This document shows positions 51,920-60,209 of a stretch of 64,000 bases of DNA, one piece after another. Made by a program: the position numbers and the translations under genes. This DNA is from an uncultured bacterium (lineage in GTDB: Bacteria; Cyanobacteriota; Vampirovibrionia; Gastranaerophilales; Gastranaerophilaceae), in NCBI GenBank assembly GCA_949292175.1, contig CASEYJ010000012.1, positions 1 to 64,000 of the forward strand, written 5' to 3'. Under the pieces are notes generated by a model. It saw nothing but the letters and a program-made list of their open reading frames with translations. It was not told the DNA's origin and did not search any database. Numbering within the stretch: the stretch's first letter is position 1; every line of letters begins with the position of its first letter.

Positions 51920-53080
51920 ATGAAGAAGAGAATCTTATCACTTTTAATATTGACAATGTTCTTGGGAACAAACACTTTAACGTTTGCCGATCCGGTATTT
52001 GAAGGTCACGCAGAAAAAAGTGATCAAGTAAGAAAAGAACTTGAGAGCGAATTATTTACCGGAGAAGTTGAGCAAATAGAACGCTCTGACGTTATTCACA
52101 TGACAGTATCACAAGTATTGGATTCAAACATAAATATTGAAGGGGATGAATTCTTTGCTGAGGTCGTTAACGACGTAGAAGGAGAGAGTGGAGTAATTAT
52201 TCCTAAAGGAACATTTGCACACGGGAGGATTTCAAAAACTACTGAAGCAAAGAGAATGGGACGTTCTGCAAGTTTATCTCTAGACTTTGATTATTTAATA
52301 ACCCCCGATGGAAGAGAAATCCCTATTGAAGGAAAGATGTCAACAAAACTTCACCCGGTAGCTGAAACATCAAAAATCATAGCTCAAGATGTCGGATACA
52401 CATTGGCTGGTGGAGCAATTGGCGGGTTTATGGCTCTCAATTGGCTTGGTCTTGAAGCCGCAATCGCATCTCAAGGTTACACAATTGCAGGAGGAGCTGC
52501 TGTTGGTGGAGCGCTTGGATTAGGAGCAGCTTTAATTAGAAAAGGGAACGAAGTTTTAATCGCTCCGGGAGATGAAATTAAAGTAAAAATCAACACCTCA
52601 GTGCCACTCCCTGTGTATAAGGATAGTGCACTAATGCAGCATGAAATGAAATATCCGGGACTTGATATTTCAATCTCAAACGTAAAACATGAGGAAGATC
52701 CGTTTGGAGAAGCTAACACCATTACCCTTACAGTAATGATTTCAAACATGTCAGACAAAACTTTTTCAGGCTTAGATTCTGCACTTGTAAACGATTATAA
52801 TGCAGTTTTCCGCCCATCAATATTTGGCGATACAAAATTGATGTTTAAGCAAATTAAACCTGGCGAAAAAGTTATAGGTGATATTTCATTTGCAGTAGAC
52901 AATATTAACAGAAAATTTTGGTTAACGTTTTATGACAGAAGGAATAAAAAACCCCTAACAAAGATCTCTGTCGATAACGCATATAAGAAAATATCTAAAA
53001 GAACTAAACTCAAAAATGACAAAGTAAGAACAAAAAAAATGAATTTCAAAAAAGAAGAAGATTTGTTTAATATAGAGTAA
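51920..53080 (+). CDS. secreted protein with beta-rich and glycine-rich module (no SLH)
   Basis: A 386-residue exported protein. The signal peptide is MKKRILSLLILTMFLGTNTL ending near TFA. Residues about 55-150 form a beta-rich domain with ESGVIIPKGTFAHGRIS and LITPDGREIPIEGKM, which aligns with FPAGTKFEGSVLNI and VLPNGQVVAMEAK in the second SLH protein. A glycine-rich hydrophobic stretch (GGAIGGFMALNW to GGALGLGAALIRKG, about 155-205) and PGDEIKVKI follow, again as in that protein. The C-terminal about 130 residues look like an immunoglobulin-type beta sandwich. It lacks SLH repeats, so its anchoring must differ. Expression looks leaderless. Confidence 0.8.
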   Translation: MKKRILSLLILTMFLGTNTLTFADPVFEGHAEKSDQVRKELESELFTGEVEQIERSDVIHMTVSQVLDSNINIEGDEFFAEVVNDVEGESGVIIPKGTFAHGRISKTTEAKRMGRSASLSLDFDYLITPDGREIPIEGKMSTKLHPVAETSKIIAQDVGYTLAGGAIGGFMALNWLGLEAAIASQGYTIAGGAAVGGALGLGAALIRKGNEVLIAPGDEIKVKINTSVPLPVYKDSALMQHEMKYPGLDISISNVKHEEDPFGEANTITLTVMISNMSDKTFSGLDSALVNDYNAVFRPSIFGDTKLMFKQIKPGEKVIGDISFAVDNINRKFWLTFYDRRNKKPLTKISVDNAYKKISKRTKLKNDKVRTKKMNFKKEEDLFNIE

Positions 53081-53172
53081 AAGTATTGTAAATAGTAGCT
53101 TTACAATGGGTTGAAATTTTAGAGTTTTATGTTACAATGTTAGTAGTAGGCTAGAAAAGAAAGTAGGGAAAA

Positions 53173-53511
53173 ATGGCTTGTGGTAAGTTAGAAATTGACA
53201 TTTTGAATACTATTTGGAGATTAACATCGACTGGAGAAGGTAGAGACATTTCAATCCAAGATGTAGTAGATGACTTATCAGCAAACGGAATAGAACGTGC
53301 ATATACAACTATTAAAACAGTTATGGATCGCTTGGCGGCCAAAAGTATTCTTGTACGTTATAAGGTTGGCAAAAAATTCTTTTACAGTGCAGCTATGGAC
53401 AAAGAAGAGATGGCTCAAGAGAGCATTGTAGAAGTTGCAGAACAGTTTTTCGATAACGATTACGCTGCACTAATTAGATTTATTGAGAATAAGTTTGATT
53501 TAATCAAGTAA
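53173..53511 (+). CDS. BlaI/MecI/CopY-family repressor
   Basis: A 112-residue winged-helix DNA-binding protein: LEIDILNTIWRLTSTGEG, the recognition region IERAYTTIKTVMDRLAAKSI and the wing VRYKVGKKFFYSA, then a C-terminal dimerisation helix. The family represses beta-lactamase, copper or other stress genes. No BlaR-type protease is adjacent; the gene two bases downstream is unknown and probably cotranscribed. AGGGAAA ribosome site. No CopY metal-binding CxC tail is present. Confidence 0.88.
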   Translation: MACGKLEIDILNTIWRLTSTGEGRDISIQDVVDDLSANGIERAYTTIKTVMDRLAAKSILVRYKVGKKFFYSAAMDKEEMAQESIVEVAEQFFDNDYAALIRFIENKFDLIK

Positions 53512-53512
53512 T

Positions 53513-53884
53513 ATGAGCAGTATAGAAGAATATCGTTTTTTTGTATCAGAGTTAATCAGAAAAGTTTTGGTTGGAGAGTTGTCTGTGCGGAATGCAGCAA
53601 CTCTTTTTCCATCGGATACTCACGACAAAAGTATCGAAGCTGCATTTCACGCATTGATACATTATGAAGCGGATGAAGATTTGCGTAAACGTGATATTCT
53701 ATACCGAGAAGAGCAGGATGACTATCTGACACTTATATACCAAACTCTCGAACAGGGAAAAGCATTACCCGATAATATAATCAGGAATTATGAAAAATAC
53801 TATAAAGTGGCAGATATTCCAATGCCGAACGATTTTCGCTCGAACGTAATAAGATTCTGGCGCTACTTAACTTTTAAAGAATAG
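53513..53884 (+). CDS. unknown 123-residue protein downstream of the BlaI-type repressor
   Basis: Starts two bases after the repressor stop, so translation is probably coupled. The product is helical, acidic to neutral, with SSIEEYRFFVSELIRKVLVG at the start and many aromatic residues toward the end (NVIRFWRYLTFKE). No signal peptide or membrane segment. Family not recognised. Its last 11 bases overlap the end of the convergent gene. Confidence 0.75.
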   Translation: MSSIEEYRFFVSELIRKVLVGELSVRNAATLFPSDTHDKSIEAAFHALIHYEADEDLRKRDILYREEQDDYLTLIYQTLEQGKALPDNIIRNYEKYYKVADIPMPNDFRSNVIRFWRYLTFKE

Positions 53885-54797
53885 GATACCTTTTTAATTC
53901 TACCAAGCAGTTTAAGGCGAGCCTCTTTGGCATGTACATTGGCAAAGTACCCCAGTCACTTATATCGATTTTTTCTCCTGTTAACTTTGCCTTTTCTACC
54001 AGAATTCTTAAAATTTTATTTACGTTACTTATCCCATATTTATCCATAAAAAAGTTATACTGCCACACATTATACTCTTTATCTAAAGGGAAAAATCTTT
54101 TTCCTCTCAAGTAATGTGCAACATGTGAATTCAAATCTGCCATTGAAACTATATTTAACGGGAGCTTATTGTCAGCACAATATTTAACGGAAAGTTTATC
54201 TGCAAGATGCCCAACCCCGCCAATCTTTGAATCTTGCAAATTTTCCAAATAATCTACAATCAAACGTTCACCTTTAATTCCAAGCATTGGATAATCTCTA
54301 AGCAACTCATCATAAGGGGAATTAAAAGATTTATGTCGCAAACATTTTGAAAAATTAACGTATCCATACTCTTCCTTAAGATCCTCTGATAGAAAATGAT
54401 ATCCAAACTTATTATCACCTGACACAGATGATAAAATCATCGTTCTAACAGGCTTACATTTTTGTTTATCTACAAGATAGCCATAACGATTAGGATTATA
54501 ATCAAGCTCAAAGACCTGTCCATCATAATGCTTTCTTGTACTTCTATTTAAACAAAACGTCTGCGGTTTAGACAAATCAACAACCATATTCTCGTCATTA
54601 TAAGAATAAGCAAGAGTGTACGGATTATACACCCTCAATTTTAACTCTTTATTAAAAGAATCTTGTTCTAAGCCACAAAAACTAATCTGATTATTTTTAT
54701 TCACAGCAACATCAGATTTAATTTTACTTAGATTTTTAATTGGACAAATCGTTAGCATTACATACCGATAAAAACCCGTAAAGAAAATTTTTGCCAT
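53874..54797 (-). CDS. unknown 307-residue protein, FxG motif, possible acetyltransferase-like fold
   Basis: The N-terminal part includes NKNNQISFCGLEQ (about 33-45), the same F-x-G motif as in other unknown proteins here. The middle is beta-rich with many Tyr and Asn. The C-terminal third has KIGGVGHLADKLSVKYCADN then LNIVSMADLNSHVAHYLRGK, a pattern like the CoA-binding loop and following strand-helix of GNAT acetyltransferases (QxxGxG/A-like). That is a weak, by-eye resemblance. Start uncertain: ATG at 54797 or at 54758 (MLTICPIKNL); neither has a ribosome site. Divergent from metF with only 20 bases between start codons. Confidence 0.65.
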   Translation of the reverse strand: MAKIFFTGFYRYVMLTICPIKNLSKIKSDVAVNKNNQISFCGLEQDSFNKELKLRVYNPYTLAYSYNDENMVVDLSKPQTFCLNRSTRKHYDGQVFELDYNPNRYGYLVDKQKCKPVRTMILSSVSGDNKFGYHFLSEDLKEEYGYVNFSKCLRHKSFNSPYDELLRDYPMLGIKGERLIVDYLENLQDSKIGGVGHLADKLSVKYCADNKLPLNIVSMADLNSHVAHYLRGKRFFPLDKEYNVWQYNFFMDKYGISNVNKILRILVEKAKLTGEKIDISDWGTLPMYMPKRLALNCLVELKRYPIL

Positions 54798-54803
54798 ATG
54801 TAT

Positions 54804-54811
54804 GCTATAAT
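54804..54811 (+). promoter_or_regulatory. extended -10 promoter of metF, predicted leaderless
   Basis: TGC (54803-54805) plus TATAAT (54806-54811), six bases before the ATG. No ribosome site is present. Confidence 0.6.
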
Positions 54812-54817
54812 TCTCGT

Positions 54818-55669
54818 ATGAAACTAAAAGAAATTTACAAACATAAGGATATCAAGGAAAAAATTTCTTTTGAAATCTTTCCGCCAAAAGAATTAAGCGA
54901 CTATCCAAAACTAATAACTGAAACACAAAAACTAAAACAGCTTAATCCAGCTTTCATATCCTTAACTTGGAATGCCGGCGGATGTGGAAACAGTTCATTT
55001 GAACTTATAAAGTTAATTAAGGCTCAAAACTTTAACATAATGCCGCATTTTACTTGCATATCCAGCACCAAGAATGAAGTATTAAAACATTTGCAAGAAT
55101 TGCAATCACTTAATATAGAAAACATTCTTGCACTAAGAGGAGATATTCCATCAGATAAAAACCTTTGCAAGAAAGATTTTTGCTTTGCAAACGAATTGGT
55201 GGAATTTATAAAAAATAATAGCAATCTTTCAATTGCAGTCGCGGGGTACCCAGAAGGACACATTGATGCAAACAGTATAACCGAAGACATTGACAACTTG
55301 AAAAAGAAAATTGATGCCGGTGCAGACGCAATAATAACACAATTATTTTTTGACAACTCAAAATTTTACAAATACGTAGAACTATTGCGTAAAAAGGGGA
55401 TTACAACACCAATCATCGCCGGCATAATGCCAATTTTAAGTCAAAAACAAATTGATAAAATGACAAGGCTCGCAAATATCACCCTTCCAGACATCGTAAA
55501 AGAAAATCTTGAAAAATATAAAGATAGTCCGTCAGATTTGCAAGAATTTGGCATTGACTTTTCTTCACAACAATGCCAAAACCTTATAGAGTCAAATGTG
55601 GAAGGATTACACTTTTTCACCTTAAACAAAATGAAAACAAGTATAAATATATTAAATAACATATTATAA
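54818..55669 (+). CDS. metF: methylenetetrahydrofolate reductase
   Basis: Reduces 5,10-methylene-THF to 5-methyl-THF with an FAD cofactor, feeding methionine synthesis. 283 residues from the ATG giving MKLKEIYKHKD; an upstream TTG in frame would run into the promoter. Marks: ISFEIFPPKEL (catalytic Glu), NILALRGDIPSD (about 110-121), YPEGHIDANS, and ITQLFFDNSKFYKYVELLR. Followed after 13 bases by deoC, so cotranscribed. Good family match, slightly diverged. Confidence 0.92.
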   Translation: MKLKEIYKHKDIKEKISFEIFPPKELSDYPKLITETQKLKQLNPAFISLTWNAGGCGNSSFELIKLIKAQNFNIMPHFTCISSTKNEVLKHLQELQSLNIENILALRGDIPSDKNLCKKDFCFANELVEFIKNNSNLSIAVAGYPEGHIDANSITEDIDNLKKKIDAGADAIITQLFFDNSKFYKYVELLRKKGITTPIIAGIMPILSQKQIDKMTRLANITLPDIVKENLEKYKDSPSDLQEFGIDFSSQQCQNLIESNVEGLHFFTLNKMKTSINILNNIL

Positions 55670-55682
55670 GAAGGAGTAGAGT

Positions 55683-56333
55683 ATGGAAAATCTAAACAAG
55701 TACATAGAACATACACTTTTAAAACAAGATGCAACAACAGAAGATTTAAACAAGCTTTTTGATGAGGCGTTACAACACAAATTTAGAGGTGTTTGTATCA
55801 ACCCGGCTTATGTAAAAACTGCCAAAGAAGCTCTAAAAGATAGTGATGTAAAAGTTGTAACCGTTATCGGATTTCCGCTTGGAGCAAACAAAACTGAAGT
55901 AAAAGCCTTTGAAGCTTCCGTTGCAAAAGCAGATGGTGCAGATGAAATAGATATGGTAATAAATGTTACCGGAATAAAAGATAAAAATTACGACTATGTT
56001 CGAGAAGACATAAAAGCAGTAAAAATTGCCTGTGGAGAAATTCCATTGAAGGTGATACTTGAAACAGATTTACTAACAAAAGAAGAAATCAAAAAGGCTT
56101 GTGAAATTGCAATTGAAGCAGGCGCAGACTTTGTAAAAACATCAACAGGATTTGTAAAAAACGGAGTCGGAGCGAAAGAAGAAGATGTTAAATTAATGTA
56201 TGAAACAGTAAACTCGCACGGTCTTAAAGTTAAGGCCTCAGGCGGAATAAGAGACAAAGAAACCGCAATAAAAATGATAAATGCCGGAGCTTATAGCTTA
56301 GGAACAAGCTCAGGGGTAAAAATTGTAGAATAA
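55683..56333 (+). CDS. deoC: deoxyribose-phosphate aldolase
   Basis: Class I aldolase that splits 2-deoxyribose-5-phosphate to acetaldehyde and glyceraldehyde-3-phosphate in deoxynucleoside breakdown. 216 residues: EHTLLKQDATTED, VVTVIGFPLGANKTEVKA, EIDMVINVTGIKD and the Schiff-base lysine in FVKTSTGFVKNGV (about 151-163), with a second Lys in LKVKASGGIRDKETA. AGAAGGAG ribosome site. Ends at a strong terminator. Confidence 0.97.
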   Translation: MENLNKYIEHTLLKQDATTEDLNKLFDEALQHKFRGVCINPAYVKTAKEALKDSDVKVVTVIGFPLGANKTEVKAFEASVAKADGADEIDMVINVTGIKDKNYDYVREDIKAVKIACGEIPLKVILETDLLTKEEIKKACEIAIEAGADFVKTSTGFVKNGVGAKEEDVKLMYETVNSHGLKVKASGGIRDKETAIKMINAGAYSLGTSSGVKIVE

Positions 56334-56335
56334 AA

Positions 56336-56358
56336 AAACGGGGTTTCCCCCGTTTTTT
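56336..56358. terminator. bidirectional terminator between deoC and the M20 peptidase gene
   Basis: CGGGG and CCCCG pair, extended by A/T pairs from flanking A- and T-runs; seven or more A and seven T residues on either side. Confidence 0.88.
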
Positions 56359-57524
56359 TATTTATTAAAGTCTTCAAAGAATTTTCTCAACACATCCTGT
56401 CCCTTAAGCATTGACTCATAATCAACGTTTTCTTCAACCGAGTGCATATTATGAACATCAGCTAAACCGACCAAGAATGGTATAAATTTTTCATTTTTTG
56501 AATTCATGTTATTTGCATAAATATGAGTTTCAGCACCTGCGTGGAACGAACCAACTTCAGGAGTAACTCCAACAGCTTTAGCCGCAGCCTCAAACATTTG
56601 CGGAATAAAGTTATCCCAGCTTTTTTCAAAAGGCGGCAAATGTTCTTCAAATAGAATTTCTGCCCTTGCAACACCTGCATGCTCTCTATTAAAATCTTCA
56701 ACTTGAAAACTCATCAATTTCTTTAATTCATCTTCATGTTCACGGCTTGAACTTCTGATAGAATAAGTCGCCTTAGCGTCAGTATTTATGACATTTGTGA
56801 CATCAACATTACCTGCCGCAATTCCGCCAAGATTGCAAGAAGTAATTACGGTATGGTTTTCATCAGAGTAAAACACACCTTGTGGCAACTCTGAAACTAA
56901 GTCTGCGATTAATTTTGCAGCATTTTCTCTTGTTTCATCACCAATATCAATTCCGGAATGACCACCCTTAAACGAATGAACATCAATAGTAACTAACGTA
57001 TAACTTGCACCTGATGTCATAAACTGACCTAAACTATCACTATCAAGCACCAAAACATATTTAGATTTTAGCATTCCAAAATCTAAATTTCTTATACCTG
57101 ACATACCGGACTCTTCATCTCTTGTAAACACAATTTCAAGTCCGCCATGTTTCATATCAGATTTTGAAAGATATTTTGCAAAATACAACGCATTTGCAAC
57201 CCCTGCCTTATCATCTGCACCAAGAGTTCTATTTTCAGCGTGAATCAAGCCTTGCTCATCCAAATATACTTTAACAGGAGAATCGTCTCCTATCACATCC
57301 ATATGAGAAGACAACAACATATATTGCTTAGTTTCGTCAGTAGGCGGAATATGGATATAAACATTTCCATAATCATCTAACTTACAAAAAATATTATTTT
57401 CAGCACAGAAATCTTTTATATAATTAGCAACATCAGCTTCTTTCAAAGAAGGAGATGGAATTTCAGCTAACTTACAAAAGAGATCAACAAGTTCATTACT
57501 GGTTCTTAATTCATCAATATTCAT
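56358..57524 (-). CDS. M20-family metallopeptidase (PepT-like)
   Basis: A 388-residue cytoplasmic aminopeptidase-type enzyme with two zinc ions. Ligand motifs: LLSSHMDVIGD (first His/Asp, about 70-80), TLGADDKAGVA (bridging Asp), TRDEESGMSG (catalytic Glu pair) and, near the C-terminus, GSFHAGAETHIY and DVHNMHSVEENV. These fit tripeptidase T and related YqjE-type proteins better than carboxypeptidase-type M20. ATGGAGAG ribosome site; single gene. Confidence 0.92.
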   Translation of the reverse strand: MNIDELRTSNELVDLFCKLAEIPSPSLKEADVANYIKDFCAENNIFCKLDDYGNVYIHIPPTDETKQYMLLSSHMDVIGDDSPVKVYLDEQGLIHAENRTLGADDKAGVANALYFAKYLSKSDMKHGGLEIVFTRDEESGMSGIRNLDFGMLKSKYVLVLDSDSLGQFMTSGASYTLVTIDVHSFKGGHSGIDIGDETRENAAKLIADLVSELPQGVFYSDENHTVITSCNLGGIAAGNVDVTNVINTDAKATYSIRSSSREHEDELKKLMSFQVEDFNREHAGVARAEILFEEHLPPFEKSWDNFIPQMFEAAAKAVGVTPEVGSFHAGAETHIYANNMNSKNEKFIPFLVGLADVHNMHSVEENVDYESMLKGQDVLRKFFEDFNK

Positions 57525-57656
57525 ACTTACTCTCCATTTTTAAACAGATACAGCACCATAATAGCATATAAATCCAAAGAAAACAAATAGTTATTTATAT
57601 CCACTTTTTGTATCAAAATTTAAAAATTTACTATACAAAAACACTTAGTTATGGTA

Positions 57657-57807
57657 TGCTATAGACAGATGTAGTAGTAAAATATTTTTGGAAATATATG
57701 CAATGATAATTATTTAAATCTTACGTTTAAATAAGAGCTCGATAGGTTAGATGTATCGAGCGTTGTGTGTATTATAAAAAAATAGAAAAGGATAAGGTAA
57801 ATACTCG
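57657..57807 (+). promoter_or_regulatory. extended -10 promoter and structured leader of rny
   Basis: TGC plus TATAGA (57657-57665), then a leader of about 135 bases with two perfect hairpins: ATTTAAA/TTTAAAT (57712-57732) and GCTCGATA/TATCGAGC (57737-57761). Neither is followed by a T-run, so they are not terminators. They could be sites at which RNase Y or another enzyme controls its own message. Confidence 0.5.
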
Positions 57808-59328
57808 ATGGGAATTCCATTAATTCTTGCGATTATTGCGGTAATAGCATTAATTGCCGTGTTGTTTGTGCAACACAACAAGATGAAATCTATTCTCCAG
57901 AGCGTGGAAAAAGACCGTATAGCTTTAGAAGAGAAAGAAAAAATTTTATTTAAAGAAGCAAAAATCAAAGCAATTGAAGAGCTTCAAGATGACAGAGAAA
58001 AACTAAACGAAGAAGAAAGAGAAAGACGTCAAGAGCTTTCAAGACAAGAAGCAAAACTCGCAAAACGCGAAGATATGCTTGAAGACAAAATTCAAGAATA
58101 TACCGACAAGGATCTTCAAGTTCAAAGAAAAATTGATGAATTATTAGAAAAAGAAGATTACCTTGCAGAAATAGTACAGAGACAAACCTCTGAACTTGAA
58201 CGTATCGCAGGTATGACAGTTGAAGAAGCAAAAACAACACTTTTAGAACAACTAAAACACGACTTGGCTCAAGAACAAATGACCTTAATCAGAGAAAATG
58301 AAGCCAAGATAAAAGAAACAGCACTTGAAAAATCAAAAGAAATTCTTTCAACAACGATGCAAAGATGCATGATAGAACAAGTTGTAGAAACAACGGTATC
58401 AGTAGTAGCTTTGCCAAACGATGAAATGAAGGGTAGAATAATCGGTAGAGAAGGAAGAAACATTCGAGCTTTAGAAACACTTACCGGAGTAGATTTGATT
58501 ATTGATGATACTCCTGAAGCCGTTGTATTATCAAGCTTTGACCCGGTTAGACGTGAAGTTGCGAAATTAGCATTAGAAAAACTTATCGTAGATGGCAGAA
58601 TTCACCCAGTAAGAATTGAAGAAATGGTTGAAAAAGCTAACGAAGAGATTGAAAAGAAAATATGGACAGAAGGTGAAAACGCAGCTTTAGATATGGGCGT
58701 TATGGGGCTTAATAAAGAGCTAATCAAAACATTAGGCCGCCTGTATTACAGAACCAGCTACGGACAAAATGTATTAAAGCACTCACTTGAAGTTGGACAT
58801 ATTGCAGGAATGTTAGCAGCAGAATTAGGTGCAAATGTTGCAGTAGCAAAACGTGCCGGCTTATTACACGATATCGGTAAAGCAGTAGACCAAACACAAG
58901 AAGGAACACACATTCAACTTGGTGTAGAACTTGCCTCAAGATATGGAGAACGCCCTGAAGTAATTCACGCAATTGAAGCACACCACGACGATGTTGTTGC
59001 AAATACAATTGAAGCAGTTCTTGTAAAAGTTGCAGATGCTATTTCAGCAGGCAGACCTGGAGCAAGAAGAGATACTCTTGAAATATACATCAAGCGTTTA
59101 CAAAAAATTGAAGAAATCGTAAATAGCTATGATGGTATAAAACAGTCCTTCGCAGTACAAGCAGGCAGAGAAGTGAGAATTATTGTACAGGCAGAAATGT
59201 TTGATGACCTTGCTTCACAAAGACTTGCAAGAGACGTTGCAAAACGTATTGAAGACGAGTTGGATTATCCTGGTCAAATAAGAGTTACAGTTGTAAGAGA
59301 GTTTAGAACAACTGAAATTGCAAAATAA
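57808..59328 (+). CDS. rny: ribonuclease Y
   Basis: Membrane-anchored endoribonuclease that starts mRNA decay. 506 residues: one N-terminal membrane helix ([19 protein letters not shown]), a long charged coiled coil (about 30-200), a KH RNA-binding domain with [17 protein letters not shown] (about 212-228) and an HD domain with [12 protein letters not shown] (catalytic His-Asp, about 350-361). Followed by ymdB, an arrangement known from Bacillus and many others. The ribosome site AAGGATAAGG is rather far (about ten bases) from the ATG. Confidence 0.97.
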   Translation: MGIPLILAIIAVIALIAVLFVQHNKMKSILQSVEKDRIALEEKEKILFKEAKIKAIEELQDDREKLNEEERERRQELSRQEAKLAKREDMLEDKIQEYTDKDLQVQRKIDELLEKEDYLAEIVQRQTSELERIAGMTVEEAKTTLLEQLKHDLAQEQMTLIRENEAKIKETALEKSKEILSTTMQRCMIEQVVETTVSVVALPNDEMKGRIIGREGRNIRALETLTGVDLIIDDTPEAVVLSSFDPVRREVAKLALEKLIVDGRIHPVRIEEMVEKANEEIEKKIWTEGENAALDMGVMGLNKELIKTLGRLYYRTSYGQNVLKHSLEVGHIAGMLAAELGANVAVAKRAGLLHDIGKAVDQTQEGTHIQLGVELASRYGERPEVIHAIEAHHDDVVANTIEAVLVKVADAISAGRPGARRDTLEIYIKRLQKIEEIVNSYDGIKQSFAVQAGREVRIIVQAEMFDDLASQRLARDVAKRIEDELDYPGQIRVTVVREFRTTEIAK

Positions 59329-59336
59329 GAAATTAA

Positions 59337-59368
59337 ACTGTATGGCGGAAATCATTCCGTCATACAGT
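59337..59368 (+). other. strong hairpin between rny and ymdB
   Basis: A fourteen-pair stem (one G-T) with a four-base loop, then ATTTAAAAAGG. The T-run is too weak for an efficient terminator, so it more likely sets relative transcript stability or attenuates; the ymdB ribosome site follows at once. Confidence 0.6.
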
Positions 59369-59384
59369 ATTTAAAAAGGATTAT

Positions 59385-60209
59385 ATGATAGGTGATGGTA
59401 AAACATTAAAAATAATATTTTTTGGCGATATGGTAGGAAAACCCGGCAGACACGCTGTGCGGGATTTTTTGGCGGAAAACAACTACGAGAACCATTTTGT
59501 AATCGCCAATGTTGAAAATGCATCTCACGGTTTTGGTTTAACAGAAAAGAATTATAACGAGCTTAGCGAATACGGAATCGATTGTATGACATCCGGCAAT
59601 CATATCTGGGATAAGAGAGATATTTTAAACTTCATTGACAATGCAGAAAAACTAATTCGTCCGATAAATTACCCCCAATCGGTTACCGCTGGAAAAGGCT
59701 CAAAGATATTTGAATTTAACGGAATAAAAATCGGCGTCATAAATGTTTTAGGACGCGTTTTTATGAACCTTGTAGATTCACAATGGGAAATTGTAAAAGC
59801 TGAAATTGAACGGATAAAAGAAATTACACCAATTGTAATTATCGACTTTCACGCAGAAGCAACAGCTGAAAAAATATGTTTTGCAAAATATTGCTCAGCT
59901 CTTGGATGTTCTGCATTTTTTGGCACACACACCCACGTTCAAACAGCTGATGAAAGTATTATTAACAATATGGGATACATTACAGATGCAGGCTTCTGCG
60001 GCGCAGAAGACAGTGTTATAGGAATGGATTATAACACCTCCCTAAATAGATTTTTGACGAGTATTCCAGAACGTTACGACGTAGCAGACAGTAGCTCCTC
60101 ACAGATTAATGCTGTTAAAGTTGAGATAGATATAAACACAGGTTATGCTGTTGCTATAAAAAGGATTTTTTGTAGTAGTAATAAAGTAGAAAAGGAAAGA
60201 AGTCAATGA
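59385..60209 (+). CDS. ymdB: metallophosphoesterase of the YmdB family
   Basis: A 274-residue binuclear phosphodiesterase active on 2',3'-cyclic AMP in Bacillus, where it affects biofilm choice and RNase Y. Marks: FFGDMVGKPGRHAVRDFL (metal Asp), NVENASHGFG, TSGNHIWDKRD (Asn-His pair), DFHAEATAEK and FGTHTHVQTAD. Full length. AAAGGA site. It overlaps the PHP-domain gene by four bases (ATGA), so they are coupled. Confidence 0.95.
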   Translation: MIGDGKTLKIIFFGDMVGKPGRHAVRDFLAENNYENHFVIANVENASHGFGLTEKNYNELSEYGIDCMTSGNHIWDKRDILNFIDNAEKLIRPINYPQSVTAGKGSKIFEFNGIKIGVINVLGRVFMNLVDSQWEIVKAEIERIKEITPIVIIDFHAEATAEKICFAKYCSALGCSAFFGTHTHVQTADESIINNMGYITDAGFCGAEDSVIGMDYNTSLNRFLTSIPERYDVADSSSSQINAVKVEIDINTGYAVAIKRIFCSSNKVEKERSQ

